DNA of 64,000 bases from Merluccius polli (lineage: Eukaryota > Chordata > Actinopteri > Gadiformes > Merlucciidae). The DNA lies in contig JAOPHQ010005697.1 of NCBI GenBank assembly GCA_030340625.1, forward strand, positions 248,001-312,000, read 5' to 3'. The notes under the pieces are model-generated. The model searched no databases. It was not told where the DNA came from and saw nothing but the letters and a program-made list of their open reading frames with translations. Position numbers and translations under genes: made by a program. Shown here in pieces: positions 32,639-54,600 of this stretch (its first letter is position 1; each line of letters begins with the position of its first letter).

Positions 32639-35289
32639 TCATCCGTGTTCCAAATTCCCATTCAGTTCCCCCAGCAATCTCTGGTTCGTAACCACCAGCG
32701 ACCTGTGGCATCCAGAAAATGACAAAGTGACAAATCATATCCAGGTGAGTACAGGTGAGTACGCTTTTTGGCAGGAGAGGTGGAACGTTAAACAACATTA
32801 TTGATCGAGGTTATTTAAATTAGATTACGAGAACAAGAAAAGGGTGTGTTCTCTTTGTTGTTGTGTGTATAATCTAATCTAATCCAATTTCAGTGGTCAT
32901 GGTGATGGCCGAGTGTTCGTGGTATGGCTCTCTCTCACCTGTGGCTCTCCTGCAGCATGTTGGTCAACTCCTTCACGTTCTCCGCCTCTTGGACCTTCTC
33001 CCTCAGCCCCTCGATCTCCCTCCTCAGCTCCTCCACCTCCGTCTGTGCCTCTGTGCACAAAATGGATAGATATAATTGGTCGACGACAAGAAGTAAATAG
33101 CTACAGATGGAAATCAGTTTGAGAAACTCAAAATGATTGTATTAACCAATTAGATGACTATCACCAAAATGAGAATGTTTAAGATTTTTTAAATGTTAGG
33201 ATCATTAAAAGATCATCATTTTTATCTCAAAGGCCACAAATGACAAGGACTTCAAGGATAAACTTCAAGCAAGATCACTTGCTTATGGGATTTGTCATGT
33301 AAACATGTGTCATTGCTAGTTAATTGTAGTGCCACAATAGGCTCAAATTATAGTGAAATTACTACATATGTACATTATAATATTTTGTTCATGCGTTTTT
33401 TTTGCTCATACCTTTTATCTGTGTGATTGGTGAAACCTTCATCAGAGATTTTAGGTATTGTTGTTCAAGTTTGATCAACTGCTTCTGCAGGCCCACATTC
33501 TCCTCCAGAACGACCCTCAGCTGCTCATTGAGCTTGCCCTGCGTTCCATCAGACCCCCACCACAAGACACATTACGCAGACCATCAACATGATGACCCAG
33601 CCAGCCCAGCAGAGGGTGTGTGTGTTGTTATCACAGAGGCACCCAGAGAAGCGGTGTCCCTTACCACAGCGCCGTGAGCCTCCTCCACTTGAGACGAGAG
33701 CCCCAGGACTTCCACCTGATGCTCTTCCTCAGTTTGCTCCGCCCCATGGCGCAGCGCGGCCATATCCCATCTCAAGGTCGTGACTTCTGCTTCCTGGACC
33801 GAGAGGTCATCCTCCATCATGGAGAGGATCTGGACTGCCTGAGCTGGAATGGAAAGTGATTTGTTTGTTTTGTTGTTTGAAACTGAAGATGATAGAGGAG
33901 ATATGCAGGGGCTCTCACTCACACAGGAAGTTGTTGTTTTGATGAAGCGACCTCTCCCCTGCCCAGTGCTTGTCCACAAGATTAAGAAGCATTTCGAGTG
34001 GTTTCCTGTAACTACCCTGTGAGAAAGAGTAGTTATTTGTTTTATGTTTATACAAATTAACAAAGTGCCAAAAACAATTTCATACTTTTTGTATTGAATA
34101 ACCAGTTGGCGGAATTGCAACTGATGGGACTATTATTTAGTAAGATACAGCAACACCTACCCTTTTCTGCTTGTTAGCTTTCTGTGGAGAGGCAGCAGCG
34201 CCCCCTGTTGTTTTGTTGATGCCAGAGTAGGATATTCTTGCTGGGTGCAGGATGGGGTTGGAGGGATCAGAAAGAAGTAAACCTGAACTCGGAGGGCTGG
34301 GAGGCTGGATGGTGTGTAATGGAGAACTACAGCGCTGAGCTGGATCGTAGACAAAATGTAAGACATTGAAAACGAAGTGTTATCAAACATGAAATGATTT
34401 CTAATTATTCTGATTATATGAAAAGAGGATTACATATGGACGTGGACATACGGTTCTCGCTAGGATTTGGGGTAAAGTGGCCTTTGGCTTGGAGTCTCAT
34501 TTGTCTCGCGTTGTCCTTGTGCTTTGGTCTTCCAGTGACAGATCTGCATTTCTTCTCTACGATGGGGCCAAAAGAAACCCTAGGTTTTTCTGTCACTTGA
34601 AAGGAAGTAGGAAATGGCCATGAGTTATCTTTTATCATTATAAATGTACAATGGGTTTCACTTGTTCAATATCATTAAAGAACAAGTCGATGTTTTCAAT
34701 AACAGGCAATCAAGAAAAACTAAATGAGGCATTGAGCTTTGTCTGCACCTTGTGGCAGTAAGGTGTATTTATAGAACTAACGTATTGTTGGAGAAAGGAT
34801 TTGTTTAGGACATACCAACAAGGGAGCAATAATTCCTGAAATATTACAGTGAAAACAAAAAACCTACATGAAGCTAAGTTAACTCAATAATTGCTTGTCT
34901 TTTTCTCATTACTGGCAATCAAATATTACCATCAAGGATTTATAAAGATGATTATCGATATGTTTGGTTTGCAGGCTTACTATATTTGGTCTTGTTGAAT
35001 CTGAGGATGGATTTACCCATTTCCTACAAACAAATAATAATTAATACAAAGTAATGGATCACTTTGGCTCTTATCCTTATATGGAAGACTTGAAGTTCAC
35101 CTGAGAGGATGTCTTAATAGATTCAGAAATGTTTTTTGATGTTCCTTCCTCAGTTTCTAAAACAGAACACAGTCAAAGACAAATGGCCAATTGCAAATAA
35201 TGTACAAGTAAGGCTCTCCTTAAACAACATTGAATAATAATAATAATAATTAAATAATAATAAAAATAATAATAATAAAATAATAATAA

Positions 35290-35347
<58 letters not shown>

Positions 35348-36795
35348 CTTGTTTTAAATAAGGCTGAGGCTCAACATGCTCGTGGAAAGTGTAAGACAGA
35401 GTGTTACTTTGGCCAACGCTACTCTTGGCAACAACATTCAGCACAATATCATCAGGGACGCCCATGTGAGAAAGCATCTTCGTCAAGCGTTCAACTGAAG
35501 TCAGTCTTTGATTTCTGCTTCTGCAATCAACAAACAACGGCATACAGCACTTTACAACTAGAGAGCAAAAAGTTGTAAACATTAAACACGAAAAGTTAAA
35601 AATGCATTATATTTATGTTGCCTAAAGTCTAATGTTCAATTTCTCAGGTTATAGCTTTAGATAAAACACGATGAGTAGCTTCGGAGCTAGGATAAATGAC
35701 ATCAAAGTATCCACATAAGTACAAAACCCTTATTACCAGGTAACATCTATGCTGTGGATACATACTTTTCTATGAATACCTTTTTAAGGCTATGTCCTTA
35801 ATAAAGATCCCAACCATCCTACCTCTGCTCAGTTTCCAGATGTAGAGCGAGGCTGCTCTGCTGAGGTAAACAGTCAGAGGGAAACTGCATGATTGCTACT
35901 TTCCTCTCAGTATCTCTTACTGGACAATCATCTAGAATAGAGGAAATACATCATTTTCCAGGTCAGTCTGAGATATGACAAGATGATATATACTCATTGG
36001 GGGAGAAAACTGTAACTTGCCTAGTTTCCGCAAGCTGGACATGGCATGGATCAGACACAGGCGATAGTGTGGCTCACTTCTTGTCAAAGGGTTGAGTCTG
36101 AGGTCCAGCTCCTTTAAAGCTGGCAGCTTACTAAGCACCCTGACCTCCTCCGTTGAGTGGATGCGGTTGTAGTAGAGATTCAGCTTTTCTAGCATCTTCA
36201 AGTGTTGCACCCCCTAGGAGGATAAAGCAAGCAACTGCTGGTGAATTTGCAGTGGCTCTGGAATAAAGCTCACACTCGCCACTTTTTTTTGCAACATTGA
36301 CCTAGTTTTACCACACAATTAGACACAAAGACAGACGTACCTCCACAGAGACGAGTGCATTGTAGGAGAGATCAAGGGTTTTCAAACGTACTAAGTTTTT
36401 CAATGCAATTCCAAGATGTCTGATTTTTTCCTCATACGTCCCTGGAAGCCGTAGTGATCGGACGTCACCTATTAAAACAGAACAGGCTAGTGATGCATAA
36501 TTTAACATCGGACACATTTTAGTTTTGACTCTTTACGTCAAGGGATTAGCCGACTTTAGCATATCTATTCTCCAGGCAATAGCTCCACATACTCCAAGAG
36601 AGATAACTAAATGATAGTTTGACACAGATGTAACTTTAAACATCGCTATTTGAATGTCAATACATGCAGTCTATGTATATTCTGAAGTGATAGTGTTTCT
36701 CTTTTCGTTAACTAATTACCCAGGTAAGGATGTTTTAAGTGTAATTTATCTCGTATCCATTGCTCTGTTATTGTTGTCAAGCACTCCGCCGCCAT
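32639..36795 (-). CDS. cep72: CEP72, centrosomal leucine-rich-repeat protein of 72 kDa
   Basis: There are 14 coding exons on the minus strand: 36795..36720, 36468..36341, 36213..36021, 35931..35823, 35520..35348, 35156..35101, 35023..34981, 34595..34452, 34339..34161, 34016..33923, 33843..33665, 33538..33412, 33050..32939 and 32702..32639. They total 1677 nt (558 aa), and every phase agrees. The N-terminal leucine-rich repeats (about residues 26-135) read LRLPGTYEEKIRHLG, LKTLDLSYNALVSVE and LEKLNLYYNRIHS. LEMLLNLVDKHWAGERSLHQ and the C-terminal coiled coil ending LTNMLQESHRSLVVTNQRLL match human CEP72. The protein recruits KIZ and gamma-tubulin complexes to centrosomes and satellites. The exon 3 donor is GC (CTAG then GCAAGT), supported by conserved sequence across the join. 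The protein is shorter than human (647 aa), mostly in the middle. Confidence 0.94.
35296..35340. repeat. (TA)n microsatellite
   Basis: A TA run in the cep72 intron, only about 7 bp from the 3' side of the exon at 35348..35520. An AAT-rich stretch adjoins it. Confidence 0.95.
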
Positions 36796-37133
36796 ACTTT
36801 TTGAACATCCGCGCATGCGCAGTTTGCGCACTTTAATCTCCTGAATCAAAACAAACTGCAGTCCAAACCACATACAAAGGTTGAAGTTTCACCAAATGGC
36901 TCAACATTTGCCGTGTCATCGGAGACAATATTCGACATAAAAAGTCAGTACGTACATTGAAGTGTATGATTTCACTTTACAACTGAATAAACGCTTAGCA
37001 ATTTGAAGTCGTCTGCTGCCTCTGCTAACGTCAGTACTTTCATACATCCATTAGTTTTAATCATTACTATGCTGCGAACACCAACAGCCCAAGTGTCCTC
37101 ATAAGACTACACTCACTGTGTTGTCCGTCTTCA
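36796..37133. promoter_or_regulatory. shared divergent promoter of cep72 and the TMEM276-like gene
   Basis: Only 338 bp separate the two divergent start codons, so 5' UTRs and promoters of both genes must overlap or touch here. It contains GCGCATGCGCAG-like sequence (near 36811), similar to an NRF1 site. The NRF1 reading is an inference from the motif alone. Confidence 0.6.
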
Positions 37134-37866
37134 ATGGCCGCTACTGTAGATGCTCTGTCTGTCTGTCCCAACATCGTTCTGTGTGCCATTGCCTTGTTGT
37201 CCTCTTATCAGCTTTTCAAGGTAGGATACCATCTACAATGTAGGCCTATGTGATATACATTGCATGTGGGAAACAATCTTTGTTTCCCAACTATCCACTG
37301 ACATTTCTGTAAGTTATGCCTTTTATCTCTTTCTCCAGGATCACAGAGCACCATCATTAGCCTTCTTTCTACTTGGGCTCTCTGCAGTACAATGTACACT
37401 GAGTCCATTTTGCCCAGGCCTGGCTTACCTCCAAAACGAATTGGAATGGGCAAGTGAGATTATGGTGTCATCCCTAGTCGCCTTTGACTTATTGTGGCTC
37501 AGCGAAGACCACAACACGGCCCATATTCTCTTGTGTGGCTCCTTTCTCTTCCTGGGACTCAGTGATTGTCTGTCAGCAGATACACTGGTGTTGATGACTC
37601 ACTGCCTGGGTCTCTCCTCCCTGTCTTGCAGTCTGACTGTGTGTCTGTTTTCTAATAACGGGTTAGGGGCCGTTGGCAGTTTGGCCCTCAGCCTCCCCTC
37701 ACTTGTGGGCATCAGGGTTGGAGTTGAGGTTCTGAGTCCTCTCCTCTCCCCAGTGGCCAGTGAGGGACTGATCAAGTGGATTTTAAAAGGATCATTGTCC
37801 TTAGGATGCTGGGCCGCCACGTGGGGCCTGAACCATTTCCTGTTGGAAGTGAGGACATGGGACTGA
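37134..37866 (+). CDS. multi-pass membrane protein, probable TMEM276 orthologue
   Basis: Two exons, 37134..37220 and 37339..37866, total 615 nt (204 aa). The ATG (MAATVDALSVCPNIVLCAIA) opens a hydrophobic segment, and at least four more Leu-rich segments follow (APSLAFFLLGLSAVQ, ILLCGSFLFLGLSD, LGLSSLSCSLTVCLF, AVGSLALSLPSLVG). Only short charged loops separate them. I do not recognise the sequence itself. The name rests on position: it is followed by kifc2 in the same orientation, and TMEM276 neighbours KIFC2 on human 8q24.3. The role is unknown. It could instead be another small tetraspan-like protein. Confidence 0.8.
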
Positions 37867-38785
37867 CTGAGAATGTGGCACATTGGATAAATCCACATAG
37901 TCTATCATCACTGTTACCTGGAGGTCTCTTGACCTGCTCACTATATTCATAGCTCGAAGGACACAAAGTGAAAACATGTGTAACTAACTTCTAAGCGTCT
38001 CAGGGTTGGAGAAGCTAATTTTGTTCATATGTTCATATTACTGCTTTTATGCTTATGGTCACAAACAATTACATTTCCCCAGCACATAAAGACCTGATGT
38101 TAGCTATTCTGTGACCAAAGCAGTTTATGAACAGTGTCACATCTCAACAAAGTACAATACACTTTAGGTAATTGACATTTACAACACTTCTACATATAAT
38201 ACAAATAACCTTATGCCAAAAGGTTTTCAGCGTTGGTCACATCGTACATACTTCTTTTTATACACTGTCACTGAAGCAGCAGATGGCCACTGACACACTG
38301 AATCAAGCCGTTTCAGTTAATGCTGTTTTCTTTGACTGTTAATGCCACCACAGCCACTGTAACTAATTGGGTAACCCACTTGCAGTGGTCTTATTTAGTG
38401 TTATGGATTTTAGTTTATTGCATTTATTTGTAATTTGTATTAATTGCCAACTGCCTCTGAAAAAGTATGTATGAATTGTATGTACTGTATGCATTTGGCC
38501 AGCATTGATTATGTAATGTACAATATATCTCTATTTATCCTTGAATTTCAATTGAGAGACTGCAGAGTTTGAGGGTCAGATCTAGAAGTACCTGCCTCCC
38601 TCATACTGCAGTATACAAGTGCCCACATATCTGGAATGGTGCCACAAACCTCGCTACTCACCGTAATGTACTTGATGTAGTAGTTTGTTTCTATTGTTTG
38701 CAATTTATGTCATTGTAAGGGGAAAAGTAAGTTGTGCAGTTATTTAGTCAATAATTATAATTCTTTAACGCTATTTTATTAACCA

Positions 38786-38791
38786 AATAAA
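38786..38791 (+). terminator. polyadenylation signal for the TMEM276-like gene
   Basis: An AATAAA about 920 bp after the stop codon in A/T-rich sequence. I found no better signal nearer the stop. Confidence 0.5.
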
Positions 38792-39159
38792 TTAAACCTG
38801 TATTGTCTATTAAAGCACAAATGATCATGTCATTCTAACATACAGCTTGGCAGCTTGTGTATTCACTGCTACGTTTATATTTTTTACTATTTTAACTTTT
38901 GTCTATGGTATTCAGTCACATTATCTTGGCCCATATTCACATCCGCTTGTTGTTTTTTTCTCCACATAAACATGCATATCGATTCATAAACATATAGCCT
39001 TCTGGCTACATGTCATCTGAACCTGGTTCCCCTCTCTGACTAGACCTGCTTCATGACTGCTGCTGCTGGGGTTCACTGTCCGCCCAATAGATTCATGATG
39101 CTCCACCGCCACTGCAGAGGAACAGGAATCTGCCACTGAGCATGCTCAGTGCAGTCTGG

Positions 39160-39640
39160 AGCCCATGGATCCAGTGCAATTGCAGGAGAGGAGGAGGAGG
39201 GGCAGAAGGAGGAGGAGGAGAGTTTAGACACTGGACGGTTTCAGCAGCACGGGGGGCTGGGGTTTTTGGTGGAGTGCTGAGGTGGAAGGATGCACGGTGG
39301 AGGCTGAGTCAACACAGACACACAGGGATATGATGGAAGTCACATTGATGGACTGGCTGTTGTCATCCACTGACGTGAAGATATGTGAAGGGTAAGCTTT
39401 GTGCATTATGAAGAGGAGAGACGGTGAGATCAGGGTAAAAAAAAAAAAAGATGGAGTTAGTTAATCGCACCATACCGTCTAGTAATTAGTCAGTTAATAT
39501 TTCATTGCAATAACTATCACAAAAAACATTTCTTTCCTCTATCTGCAGTGCAGGCCGTGGTGCTGAAGACAGCGAGACTGTCTTTGTTCTCATTCAGTCA
39601 GGAGGTCACTAGACAGTGACTCTGGGACAGATTGGAGGAA
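39160..39640 (+). promoter_or_regulatory. kifc2 5' region with candidate non-coding exon
   Basis: A purine-rich stretch (GGAGGAGGAGGGG near 39186) leads to a plausible donor at 39391 (GAAGG then GTAAGC). A strong acceptor (CTATCTGCAG) ends at 39548, and the ATG-bearing exon follows. This suggests a 5' UTR intron of about 157 bp. No transcript evidence is available. Confidence 0.45.
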
Positions 39641-50598
<10,958 letters not shown>

Positions 50599-51285
50599 CA
50601 GGTCACAACATGGGATGCAATGCCTACCGAAACAAGCCAGAAATGAAACATCAACCCACAGCCAGGGACCTACCAGCTGTAATGAAAACTATGCAGCTTA
50701 AGGGCTATAACTGTGGAATTATGCATGACACCAGAATTACACCTTGAGATGGGATGTTTTGGGGGGTTTTGTGACAAGTGCTAGCTCTATATAATGATCG
50801 AATCAGCATGTAGCATTATTTCTCCACAACCGTTGCCAAAACAATGTCTGCCTCACCCTTGGAATAAGCTTCTCTGAAACCCAGCGGTGGTTTCCTGTAA
50901 TTGATACTGAATGTTACCTCTGTTAGGATTGTTAGCATTTTGAGAAGAGAAGTATGTATAGAGATGTGATGCTTTATCTACTTCATTAGTGCAACATCTT
51001 ATTTTATTGGTTAGCGATATAGTTCAGAGTAGACAGTGACTGCACTTCATGGTGAAAGATTAATGTGTTTTTTGCAACATAGGTGCTTATAGTTGGTGCA
51101 CCAGCGATAATTATACCAATGTTAGTTGTTATCCGTTATCCGTATCCCGACATATCAGCTATTGCAAAGTCAACTTGATTAATTTGAGTAGGAAGCAAGA
51201 TGTGTTCCATCAACTGCTGCTGAGTTGGAGGAGCCACTAATATGTAAGGGAGTCAACAAGATTTTCGGAATAAATATGAAATAAA
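50599..51285 (+). other. kifc2 3' UTR with polyadenylation signals
   Basis: Non-coding sequence after the TAG, ending in two AATAAA signals at 51269..51274 and 51280..51285. The ccdc12 signal on the other strand is only about 60 bp further on. Confidence 0.65.
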
Positions 51286-51347
51286 AAATATTTTTAAAAA
51301 GGTGTCAAAGACAAGCTACATCCTTGGGCAATTAAAAAAAATCAGAT

Positions 51348-51353
51348 TTTATT
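51348..51353 (-). terminator. ccdc12 polyadenylation signal (AATAAA on minus strand)
   Basis: Plus-strand TTTATT about 260 bp past the ccdc12 stop codon, close to the end of the convergent kifc2 transcript. Confidence 0.55.
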
Positions 51354-51615
51354 GGAAAATATAAAAGACACCTAGTATTAATCACATTGACTTAACAAAC
51401 CATGGGAATCCAGGATAGTTCAATATTCACACTACATGTGTCTGGTCATCTTTATGAGCAACCTACCACACTTGTCATGACTACATTTACAAATGACAAT
51501 ATGACGTAGAAAAAAGTAATTCCAGTGACTACGGTGAGTCTCTACACAATGTGAATGGGGCTGTACAGAGCACAGCCAGATCCCTGATGTGGCACTAGCG
51601 TGTCATAGGTCCAGT

Positions 51616-54600
51616 TCAATCTGAATCTCCTTCCGTCACGCCAACTGCTCCCACTGCGTCCGCTAGCTCTTCCTCGCTGCCTCGAAGACGGTCCCCTGTA
51701 AAACACACAAGACACTCGCTATAAATAACATTTTCATAGCAGGTTTGGCAGATGGGCTGCAAGGCCAACTGTTGCAGCTAAGCATACAGCGAGCATAGGT
51801 CTAAGTTTAGAATATCCAATCATCCAGTATGTTGATGATTGGATATGTGGCAATATTATCAGACAGATTCAGGCTCCTTCAGGGTTTAGAATCCATAAAG
51901 CAATTAGCCTGATAACGAAGACATGGCCCAGACTAGGGATGCAAGAAATAAAAAATATATATAATAGAAAACCCGGTCTTGGCCAAAGCCCGTAGTTTAC
52001 ACTAATTTACAAATCGAAAGTCGGTTATAATCTGTATTTTATACAGTCATCGTGCATTATACCCACAGTAGAGCTCGGCTGGTCACGCATTTTTTTACCT
52101 CCTTTTCAATGTTGTAGAGCTAGCAGGATACACTTCTTAACAGGGATTTTAATGTTATATCCATTGGGGAAATTTTGAAACATGACGTATCCAGTTGAAT
52201 TGCGTTTTATTCAGGCTATTGTTTAGGGCAGGGTACTTTGTAATTTACCTATTGTGAAGAAATATTGGCCAAAGGACGGCTCTATAGAGGAATGCTGCTG
52301 CCCGATGGTTACACGTCTCCTGGGCAGGTATACCGCTAGATACATACTGGTGATCACGTGTTGAATTCACCACGTCACATCGCTAATTCAGCACGTGAAT
52401 ATCCAATATCTTTTTAACTCGCACATCTAAATAGTAACTTATGCAGTTTGAAGGTCTTTAAAAAAAAAAAATTAAATACACCACCACAGCAGCGCTATGC
52501 ATTTCACTTTTGGTTTTTAAGTCAGACTTTTGGTTTTTAATGCCTGCAACCCACTGACTCCGACGCGGGCGTGTTGGCTCCGACGCGGTTTTGTTCCGTC
52601 CTCCGCGCAGCGCCATACCCCACCGGGAGCATTTCAGAAGCGGAGCGCTGCGAGGCGGCTGGATTCGCAAGATCATGCGAGAATCACAAGATCATTGCTA
52701 ATTTGTGGATGTAAAAAGAGCACAAAAAATAACATTACTTTGCCTGTCTGAAGTTGACTTGCCATTACATTGTCTGTCAGTGGTTGACTTGCTGTTGATT
52801 TGGTCATTTTTCCTTGATTTTTGTGCTTCTACCATGATTAAGTAGGCTATAGTTCAATGTCTTTTTTTGTCTGGTTTAATTGTGTTTATTGTTATGTCCT
52901 ACCTTGTTGTGCTGTAGCCTACAGTTAAAGTCCAGTTATGAACATGGATCAAAGATTTGTGGCTGTGTTTGATCGGGAGGGTGTTTTATTTTGAAAATTT
53001 ACCAGATGCTCTATGGCTTTTACTATCCGACTTCCTGCCCCGCTCGATCTGCTCTGTGCGGCTGGACGCGGCTTCCGTCAAAAATAGACTAGGCACGTAT
53101 CTGGAGCACCGCTTCCGGCGTGAATCGTGGAATCACAAGCATTGACTTGAGTGGGCATGATCAGCTCCGGCGGCCGCTTCGCAGCCGGAAAGCGTCCAGA
53201 ACCATCCTGCGTTGCATTCAGTGGAATTTAGGCATGAGCCAGCTAGTAAACGTTTGCGAACCAACCTATTTTATACAGCCTCTCAAGAACATTGCATGTT
53301 GCAATGTTGAAGGCTTTTGACTATTTAATGATATATCCTACTTCAAAACTTTGCAAAAATACATAACATAATATATAATGTATTTGTATGATGTTGGCAA
53401 AATGACTACGAAACGATTCGCGATTACAATATTGTTTGTAATCGTTTATGATTTGCTTGACGAGTACTCTTTTACAAATTTACACATTTTCAAATTACGT
53501 ACATGTTTGCACCCCTAGCCCAGACACGTTTGTGAATGCAAATCATGACAAAAAGCTTGAAGACTGATACTAACTAATGAGCTCTGCGATGGCCCTCTGC
53601 GTTCTTCTCTCCAGTTTCTCCAGCTTTTTCGCCACATCTCGCTTCAGATCCCTGCATTAGGAAACATAACGTATTACTTTGTTGATCCCAGAATTGAAAA
53701 TGAGGAATCACAATGGAAGAGGTACAGTGAATGCATATTATGATTTTTTTTAAAATAAACTACAACGTAGATGACCGACATCGGAATTTTAAAAAAGCCG
53801 TGTTTGAAATGTGCAAATATGGTTAAATATGTCAGTCACCAAAACAATAAGACAAATGTCTGCAATGGAGAAAAAAAACATGTGCATGAGCCATGAACAA
53901 GACAAGTCCTAAAGCCCTTACCAGTCAGGTTTTCTTGGGGCGAGATTGGCCAAATCCTGTATGAACAGAAAAGGGCAGAGCTGACTAACAAACAATTGAC
54001 AACAATAAAGGAAAAACAGACTACACAAGAGTACCTACCACTTCTTCAATGATGGGCTCTGGGTTAGCGGCCTCAAGCTGGTCTTTTACTTTATCTTCCA
54101 CTAAAAAACATTTAGTTTATGTTATTTCATTCATACATACATACATACTACATCTGAAGTCGTCAATATCAAAACTGCACAGAAAGTCCCGTAACACAAA
54201 CCCATCAACTCAGCCTCCCCTGACTTTGTGTGTTTTTCCCCAGGACTGGTTAAATGAGGTGGTGTTCTCACCTGAAGCAGGCTTGGCTTTGGGCACCTGT
54301 CTGTCCTTCAGCTCTTCATCCTCTGGGGTGTAGTTCCTCAGCTTGATCTCCCTTTGGTGATGCAAGAAGAGAGACCAGATCTAAGTCTACAGGGCCACAC
54401 ATAGGTAATGACTACTAATGGTAGTAGTTAGCAGTAATATTATGGATATATAGCAACTAGAGCCATATATCGTACTTGGATACTCTATAATAATATAGCT
54501 GCATGCAGCGATGGGGGGGGCCTAGCAGAATAGCAGCAAAGCAGGCAAGCTAATGCCTGCTCAGGAAGGTGTCATGAGTCCATATACCAAGTTTCGTGTC

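Noticed and set aside
37599..37898. Antisense open frames over the membrane-protein gene
   Set aside because: They are shadows of the long plus-strand exon and show no family resemblance.
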